From contig LS997566.1 of the NCBI GenBank assembly GCA_000469685.2, positions 8,538,491 through 8,602,490 on the forward strand: a stretch of 64,000 nucleotides of DNA, in the 5' to 3' direction. Position 1 is the stretch's first letter; each line of letters begins with the position of its first letter. This stretch comes from Haemonchus contortus. Its lineage: Eukaryota; Nematoda; Chromadorea; Rhabditida; Trichostrongylidae. Positions 56,641 through 64,000 of the stretch are shown here, one piece after another. A model generated the notes under the pieces. The model was not told where the DNA came from. It saw nothing but the letters and a program-made list of their open reading frames with translations, and did no database searches. Made by a program: the position numbers and the translations under genes.

Positions 56641-57719
56641 ATCAAGGAGTAACGAATGAATTGCTTGTCCTAGGGAAATAGCGATCCAGTTCAGACCTAT
56701 TTTATAATGTATTTCTGAAAATTGGGAAGGGGCACATCCCTGTGGCGAGCCGACAGAGTTCAGCTTATTCCACCTGTAGGCTTCAGGAGATTCCCTTTAT
56801 CTGGCACTGTAGAAAGTGTAACCCCGTTGATCATCGACCCACTTCGTTCGGTAGAAATCGATGGGTAATAGTTGGGTTACAAGTGTTACAGAGATAGGCA
56901 AAAACATAATTTAATGCCTCTCACCCGCAAATGGCAGTCGTTTTTTCAAAGCCCCATTTACAATGTTCTACTCGATGAAATGGGTATCATTTCCCTGCAG
57001 TAAGTTGGAAAATGGATTCAGAAGTTGAGAAAAAATATAGTTGCATGGGAATGATCACTAACCTCGAAAGGGTGTTGGCGACAGCGTTAGAAGGAATCTT
57101 CCGTGTGGGTGCTGTTTTTCTTGTGTCAATCCATGTTGGTCGTTCGCTGTTATCAGGGTGAGTACGCATTAAAATATATCTAAAAATATGCTTACAGTAT
57201 GAAGTCGGACGAAAATTTCTAAAAAGGAAATCGCCAAGTAATCACAAAGTAATACTGGAGGCTGGTTTTGCACTACAGCCATCGGAAACGGTAAAGAGTC
57301 GGTACAAAAATGGACCAGAAAGTGATAGAAGCATAAAAGCTGATCGGGGGCATCAAAAAGGAGTGTTCCCATCTGCAGCACTCGTTAAGAGAGAAGGGAT
57401 ATCTTACTTTTGTGAATGTCAGTGTGGGAGAGGGAGGGCGATGTTGATTTCAACACTTGTGTGGCGGTAAATATGGGCACATGACATCGATGTCAACAGA
57501 TCGATGTAGATCGTTGCACCCGGGCGATCTTGTAATAACAATTTGACTTTTACTACTCAAGGGTCAAGGGTCTTGATACGACAGGATGAGGAAGGCACAG
57601 CGCGGGACGAACTGACTTCGGTGGCTGTACCGACCTATACCTGATTACTGCCAGGAGGCCCTAACACCTCATGCCATATGTACTCCGGTATGGAACCTCG
57701 GACCAGATTAGAAACTAGG

Positions 57720-58040
57720 GCATTAGGGTGTTCAGAGTGAACAACCCTTAACCAGCTAAAGAAGAAAGGGCAGCGCGCACGAAGGTACGGAGACATACTC
57801 AGAAAGCTAGCGAATTATTCAGTAAGAGAAGCAATACAACTCAATGCTCAAGAAAAGCAACGACGAGCAGCCCCAAAGAAGAAGTGGAGGGGAGTGAACA
57901 AGATGAACATCGCCGAAGTCGGGACGTGATCAAGGAGGTCCTAAAGTGCAATGAATAGAAGGCAAATGGAGACGGCTGAAACAAAGTGAACCTTGCACAG
58001 CGTGTATCAGAACTAGGGAGCAGAAGAACCAATAAAAGGT
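57720..58040 (+). mobile_element. 3' tail of a LINE, degenerate
   Basis: Plus frame KKGQRARRYGDILRKLANYS...EKQRRAAPKKKWRGVNKMN, then shifted text ending RVSELGSRRTNKR. The R-W/Y-G-D..., KKKW, R-x-x-P-C/T-A pattern is the usual end of a non-LTR polyprotein. It resembles the tail at 26490 in design but not in sequence. Confidence 0.5.
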
Positions 58041-58542
58041 ATACTTTGATAAACTTTTTTGGTCAAGTATAGGCTAAATGGCTTGGTGGAAAAAAAAGCA
58101 AAACAAATAACCCTAAACTACTGTCTCACCATTATTATCGTTATTACCGTTATCATTATCATCGGTGGATAAGAGTTTTTCCATCAGCAATACACTTACT
58201 GCCCTAATACCACTTTTTCAAAGTCAAAAAATCCAAATATAGGTGTTAACCCTCATCTACAACTATCAAAACGTCACGTAATGCTCGGCCGCATCATCAA
58301 GGATAGCCGCTCAAAAACTAAACTACTTCCAATGGGAAACTCTGCCCGATACTTCATTACCACTGGAAATCGCTCTATTTGATTAACACTCAAACGTAAC
58401 TCTACATTTTACATCTACATATGAGTATTTAGGAACTCTAGTGATCAAGCAAGTAAGCAAAGTAAGTCACTGTGCTGCTTCGGTGGGGACAGGGCGTAGG
58501 GGCGGCTATTTGCTTGTGCAGATTTCTAAAGAATGAGGTAGA

Positions 58543-58846
58543 GATAAAGGATAAAGGATAAAGTTTTTGGCGTTGATCAATCCCGTCTGAGGGATGCGCT
58601 CCCGCACTCGACTTCAATTCAGAATCGTAGTGGCGTAATGAGTGCGTATGTGGCCTATACAATGACTTGCGGTGGCCAGCCGATGTACAAGTCAGTGCTT
58701 TTATCCTCCCAAACGAGTCTGGTACCAATTCACCGACCCCGGAGGGATGGAAGGCTTGGTTGGCCTTGGCGGGCATCGATCCGGGATTCGAACCCCTGAC
58801 CGTGCGTGTGATATAGTGCGCCACTTGCCACTACACCACCTCCGCC
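58543..58846 (-). repeat. SINE copy (minus), best full-length example
   Basis: Read from 58846 downwards: GGCGGAGGTGGTGTAGTGGC (A box), GGGGTTCGAATCCCGG (B box), a core with AAGCCTTCCATCCC, GTACATCGGCTGGCCACCGC and TTACGCCACTACGATTC, then GGGATTGATCAACGCC and a tail of TATCC/TTTATC repeats. Length is about 300 bp. The two polymerase III boxes with tRNA spacing make this a tRNA-derived SINE; LINE-dependent retrotransposition is inferred. Confidence 0.92.
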
Positions 58847-58852
58847 CCATGA

Positions 58853-58944
58853 GGTAGAGATAGAGGTAGAAAAGGAGAAAGGGACAGAGACAGAGATAGG
58901 GAGAGAAGAAAGCAGGAAGAAAAAAAGGAAGAATGAAAGAATGA

Positions 58945-58976
<32 letters not shown>

Positions 58977-59165
58977 AAAAAAGAAAGAAAGAAAGAAAGA
59001 GAGAAAGAAAGAAAGAAGGAAACAGAAACAAACAAAGAATCAACCAAGCAAACAGAAGAGAGAAAAAGAAAAAGGGAGAAAGCGAAGCAAGAAGGAAGAG
59101 GGGAGAAGGAAAGGGAGAAAGAAAAAACGAAAGTGGGCAAGAAGAAAAAGCGAAAGTAAAAAATA
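58853..59165. repeat. Purine tract with GAAA microsatellite
   Basis: About 310 bases almost wholly A and G on the plus strand, with a core of more than twenty GAAA units (about 58940-59020). It starts next to the head of the SINE at 58846. It accounts for the long lysine/glutamate and serine/phenylalanine frames there. Confidence 0.9.
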
Positions 59166-59169
59166 CGAA

Positions 59170-60320
59170 GGAAGGAAAGCGAGTGTCATGTATGTACTAT
59201 AGTAGAAAGCCTGTAAACAGTAAACGCCTTCGTTCGATCAAGGTGTGGTGTTGTAAAGGTGCCTCGCATGTACGTCCTGAAGTACAAATTGTAGAGATAT
59301 TTGTTTGCTTGTTTACATTGTAATAGATGGGTTAAAATGTGAAAATACATGCACATATAATAGCTATTATAATTTGTTCGGTCGCAACAGTTGAAGAGGG
59401 GGATTCACATAGAAAACAGTTAATGGCTAATGATAGCAACTGAGAGAAGGATGGATTACATTGGCGAATGGCGCAAAGAAAACAAATAGGTTGATGGTTG
59501 ATGAAGTTAAAGGAGAGACGAAGATTCTGTGGATTTCCCGTTGAATTGGCATTGATTCTAGTGGCGGCTATTAATTGTGAACTCGTATCGGAGACCGGAA
59601 AGGGAAACAGCGCAGCGCCATCGAATACATAGCGCTTGAAATTCGATTTTTATCGACAAACTTTCATGGTTTTCTATGGACAAACACAAATAGCCACTTC
59701 TATACTCAATTTTGGATATTGAATACGAAAATTGCCTGCACTTGACAGTCTCACGTATTTAAACTTCATAATAGTACATTTCATTTTCTTGATTAATTAC
59801 CATGAGAGCAAGAGTAGTCTCCCCTATAAATCTGAGAATATTAAAAAAACATGAGATCTATGTATTTGGCAAAGTACTTCTGCACTTGAGCATGCCCTTA
59901 TATCCTCATTAAGGAGCAAAACTTGTAGTTTTCCCCCTTTAAATGAAGGACCTCAGAACGCCAGGGAATAGAAACTTCGCTACAGTCATCCCGTACCGAC
60001 CGATCGGTCTCCAACCATATTGAATTCTTGCCCAATAAACGAGGAGTTCTTCCTTCTGTCGCAATTCAAACATGAAATTTTTAAATTTTGAGGCATGGAG
60101 GTGATCTGATGTGAGCTATGCCCAAATGATAAGGATTTTATCAGCTTAATAGGTAATAGATTCCAATCAATCAATTTGAGATCGAATTGATCACTCCCAC
60201 ATGAGAATTCGCTTTTCGCCGTAAGAAGAATTGATGACCACTCGAATCCAACCACTTTTAGGTTCAAGGGGCATGTAGAGTATGTTAATCGCTCAGACTT
60301 CTCGGTGAGCTTTGCCCAAA
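59170..60320. other. AT-rich, no gene recognised
   Basis: Only short frames. I see nothing supportable. Confidence 0.45.
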
Positions 60321-60321
60321 C

Positions 60322-60618
60322 GATAAAAGGATAAAGTTTTCTGACGTCAATCAATCCCGTCTGAGGGACGCACCCCCGCAGTAGACTTCCAATTCAAAAT
60401 CGTAGTGGCGGATTGAATGTGAATGTAGCCCATAGAATGACTTACGGTTGCCAGCCATGTACAAGTCATGCCTTTCTCCTCCCAAACGGATATGGTACCA
60501 ACTCACTGACCCCGGGGGATGAAATGCCTTGTTAGCTTGAGCTGATATCGATCCGGGATTCGAAACCGTGACCATGCCTGTGTGGCAGTGGGCCGCTTAC
60601 ATCACACCATCTCCGTCC
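60322..60618 (-). repeat. SINE copy (minus)
   Basis: Full core and B box (GGTTTCGAATCCCGG); the A-box region is damaged. Confidence 0.83.
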
Positions 60619-61350
60619 ATCTTCCCAATAATAAGAATTTTTATCTGCTTATCATCATCTTTATCAGCAATTCCAATTGGTACCGATTCGAAATTCGACC
60701 GATCACTTGTACTTAACAACTTATAAGAGGTGTTGCTTAGTGTTAGCCGATTTTCCGGAATTTTTATGTATGTTTCTAGGCATCCTGTAGGCATATAGAC
60801 ATGTCGCAAAATCTTGTACTAAACTGATGACCACTAGAAGCCAACCGCTTCTGGAGTCAAGAGACATGTATGTCGAAGGAGTTTCCGATTCCTCGGTTGA
60901 AACCACCTATCGTTCTCTTCTTTGTGGAATTACTTGTGCGAGTTCATACGCCATCCGGTAGTTTCTATCGAGTATGTGTGCACCATATTTCATGGAAACG
61001 TCTCGATTAGTTTCAAAGTTCTACTTGCTTTTCGAGAATAAAGAAAGGTGGTTCTGGAGATTTTTACAATGTCTCATTTTGATCGGCAAAAGAATGCCAT
61101 TAAATTTTCCCTTGTCTAACGAATACCTCCTAGGGAACTGTTGAGAACGTGTCAAGAAACTGAGATAATCGAGCAATGAGGAAGTAAGACCTAAACAGTT
61201 ATACCGAAATCCTTCAAAAGTCAATGTCACTATGACCATTTTCTTCCAATAATGTGGTGTTCGATTGTAAATTTGAGTTAATTCGCCCAGACAAAATGTC
61301 AACAAAGAATATCATTCGGACGCTGCTCACCATTTGCAAGAAAAGAAGTC

Positions 61351-61642
61351 CAAAGGTGTAACCTTTGGGCATTGATCAATCCCGTCCGAAGGATGCGCCT
61401 CGCTATGTCTTTCATTCAGAATCGTATTGGCGATTGGAGTGCGCCTGGATCTTGTACACTGGCTTTCGGTGGCCAGGCGATGTTAAAGTGAAATCTTCTA
61501 TTCTCCCAGACAAGTCTGGTGTCAATTATGCGACTACGGAGGGATGGAAGACTTGTTCGGCTCAGACGGATACCGATCCTGGATTCGAACCAGTGACCAT
61601 GCATGCGTGATAGTGCACCGCTAGCCCCTGCACCAGCTCTGC
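61351..61642 (-). repeat. SINE copy (minus)
   Basis: GCAGAGCTGGTGCAGGGGCTA head, B box TGGTTCGAATCCAGG, complete diverged core. Confidence 0.8.
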
Positions 61643-62397
61643 ACGTGTGATACTGATGAGGATTATCAATTTTATAACCCAACTCTAGTTCCTCGAAAAC
61701 GGGGTATAAGTGCTTGCAATAGTATATCGAAAGAGCACCAATGTCAGTTAGTAGAACAGCTGAATCGCTGATGTTTGAGAGGTAACTCTAAATACTTCCT
61801 GGGCTGCTGCCAAAAAATAGGTAACAGGGATTTCATGGAACACGATGAATTGGCCATGGATTGGTATCATTACCAACGGATAACACAACTCAGCGTCCTC
61901 TATTATCTGCACTGTAACCGCCTACGGCTAATCATCGCGAGGAGCATCAAGGGTACTAATTCGAATAATGGGACAATTACATGGCTCATTTTGCTGCTAC
62001 TATCTGGAACACACAAGCTTCGAACAGAAGTAAGAGGGTGCTTCGCTACTAGAGGATTAAGTGCATGTACCCTCTCAGGAACGGCCTCTATAGAGCATTC
62101 GCTAGAAATTATCAAAACAGCCACCAAACCCCGAAATGAAAAACCGAGAGAAGGTAGGTTTTCAAAAAAGGATGAAAATATAAAGTACGATGTTGCCGTC
62201 TGCATAGCGCTAACAAAGTAATGTGAAAGAGTTTTGTGGCCTCCTCGGAATGATCGCATAATAATATATCGTCGCCTTAGGTGAGAGCGGTGTCCCATCC
62301 TTTCTTTTCATGTTTCCCATCAAAAGGTCCACGAGGGTTTGTTTGTTACGGACGGTGTTAATTACGTTGTCATTGGTTATATAAGAGCGAAAGTAAA

Positions 62398-62632
62398 ATA
62401 ATAGTGTCAAGTATCATGCGTATTGTCTGGGGAACGAATCCCGGATCAATACTTCCAGGGCCAGCCAGGGGTTGCAGAACTTCGAAGTTCAGTTGGCCAC
62501 CGCACTTCATTGTATAATAGTACAGGCCACATACGCATTCAAATGCTACCAAATTCTGAAAGAAGGTCGAATGTAGGGCGCATCCCAGAAACGTGATTGA
62601 TTAACGTCCGAAAACTTGGCTTTTGGAGTATT
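62398..62632 (+). repeat. SINE copy (plus), partial head
   Basis: ATAGTGTCAAGTATC, GGAACGAATCCCGG, GGCCACATACGCATTC and GTGATTGATTAACGTCC are recognisable. Confidence 0.7.
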
Positions 62633-63835
62633 AGCGAATTACATGCAACAGTTGCATTTAAAATTTTTTAGAGAGGCATTGAATGACAAAAGTCAGGGAA
62701 GATAGAATCCAAGAGTTTTGAAAAAAGCTCATTCAAAACAAGATTGGATATAGCTTTAGCACAGACATAGCAGTGTTTTAATTATTGTGACAATTCACAA
62801 TAACAACTGCAATCACAAATTTTCTGTCGACAGATGAAAACAGCAGAGTAACAGAAATTAGTGAAGAGACGGAAAATAGTCCATCCCCACGTTGGCGAAG
62901 ATGGCGCTCCATAACTCCATTAGGAGTCTCGGAAAGTTCCGCTTTTTTGCCATTACTCTGATGGAAGGCCATGCACTTTTTTCTACTCCGCAGTATTGCG
63001 ACTGTAAACCATCTGCTGATTCGATTAGAGACCCTCTATAACAAACGTAATGCAATGATAGCGAGTCACCCTTTATTGTCCATTGAGCATTTTTCTCCGA
63101 AGGGAATAAAGAGCAATCATTACCAAAGTGTACAATAGGCAAAAGCTGACATTCGTGAGGAAAAAGCGTTTATATCCCATTCTTGAGATGTGCCACGCAC
63201 CCAGCTCCCCTCTAGAATTGTGTTCATGATTGAATGTCCTCTGACTATGAGAGACGAGCGCAGTGATGCTGATTTCCCAACTTCGTAGGTGGACGTGAGG
63301 CAAATTTAGGCACTGTTAGAGGTATGGTCTTGGATGTGTCTGTGGCAGGCTATCTCCAAAAAGCCGCCTTTCCTCTGGAAAAAGAAAGAGGATCAGAACG
63401 ATTCTATGCCTCTCAGAAAGAGGATGCCTTTTTCCTTCTAATGATTCTTATCCAGCAGAAAACGAAGGTATTACAATGTTACAATAGTAACGGCGACTAC
63501 ATGACACCAAGAAGATATATGGGACGTTGAAGAGAAAGTTGGAAAGAAGGCTGTGTCCAGATGCTGGAGGCAGGAGTGAGAAGCACGGATATTATAGGGA
63601 TTTATTTAGCTCACTGAGTTTTGATGTGAGTAAAAGTGGCAAGCGAAGTGAGTGGTCACTTTAGCAGTAATGAAAAAGTAAAAAATAAATTACTGTTAAA
63701 AGAGGAGCCGTTCTTCCAGCTAGTTTCAGGGATTGTCGGAGAAGGACGTGGAAGCTGTCGGATTGGAGAAAGTGCTCGAGTGTTGGCACTACATCATAGG
63801 TAAAACGGTAAAATTGTGGCATCGAAAAACCCGCA

Positions 63836-64000
63836 TTGGATGCGCCCCGCATTCGACTTTCATTTGTAATCGTAGTGGTGTATCAACTTATAAGTATGTA
63901 GTCAGTACATTTAATCGCTTTGATGAGCCGGTGTACAAGTCAGTGCATTCATTCTCCCGAACGAATCTTATAGCAACTTACCGATTCCGGTTTGATAGAA
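63836..64000 (-). repeat. SINE copy (minus), cut by window end
   Basis: Starts TGGATGCGCCCCGCATTCGA and runs to the last base of the window without reaching its tRNA-like head. Confidence 0.8.

Noticed and set aside
55848..56659. A single gene covering 55848-56659
   Set aside because: The frames change phase and the 3' part is SINE; only the first part was kept, as a low-confidence entry.
58831..59159. Lysine/glutamate-rich and serine/phenylalanine-rich frames
   Set aside because: Translation of a purine microsatellite.

Overview
The window is nuclear DNA of a parasitic nematode, most likely a hookworm or related strongylid. The evidence is two cuticle collagen genes, three copies of a CAP-domain 'Ancylostoma secreted protein' (ASP) gene, short introns ending in TTTCAG, many degenerate Tc1/mariner transposons and a dispersed tRNA-derived SINE. 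It is not bacterial: there are no operons, and most long antisense reading frames are shadows. Gene models below were built by hand from splice signals, reading phase and paralogue comparison; no database was searched.

Layout. 0-3.2 kb: three inverted-repeat elements, two with TTAA target duplications as in piggyBac-type MITEs. 3.3-4.0 kb (+): an intronless multi-span membrane RING-finger protein with an RNF26-like design. 6.9-10.5 kb (+): a four-exon gene for a small secreted-type protein. 10.9-12.0 kb (+): a three-exon cuticle collagen. 12.8-23.5 kb: the ASP cluster, with A (-, 5' truncated and frameshifted), B (-, complete, 7 exons, 239 aa) and C (+, pseudogene). B and C form a head-to-head inverted duplication, and C is split by a young LTR retrotransposon (4.55 kb, identical 179-bp LTRs, one intact 1411-aa Gag-Pol). 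A decayed irritans-type mariner lies between A and B. 23.5-26.9 kb: a second Tc1/mariner element, an Hsmar1-like mariner pseudogene and the 3' tail of a LINE. 28.0-29.1 kb (-): a second three-exon collagen, paralogous to the first. 30.2-38.1 kb (-): exons of secreted or membrane proteins I cannot name. 38-64 kb: gene-poor DNA dominated by the SINE (about eighteen copies in the window), two TA-flanked MITEs, a LINE tail, a perfect-looking hairpin and a purine microsatellite.

Functionally, the collagens build cuticle. The only intact ASP is a secreted CAP protein of the class hookworms release into hosts. The rest is mainly mobile DNA at very different stages of decay, and the LTR element is the only one that still looks active.
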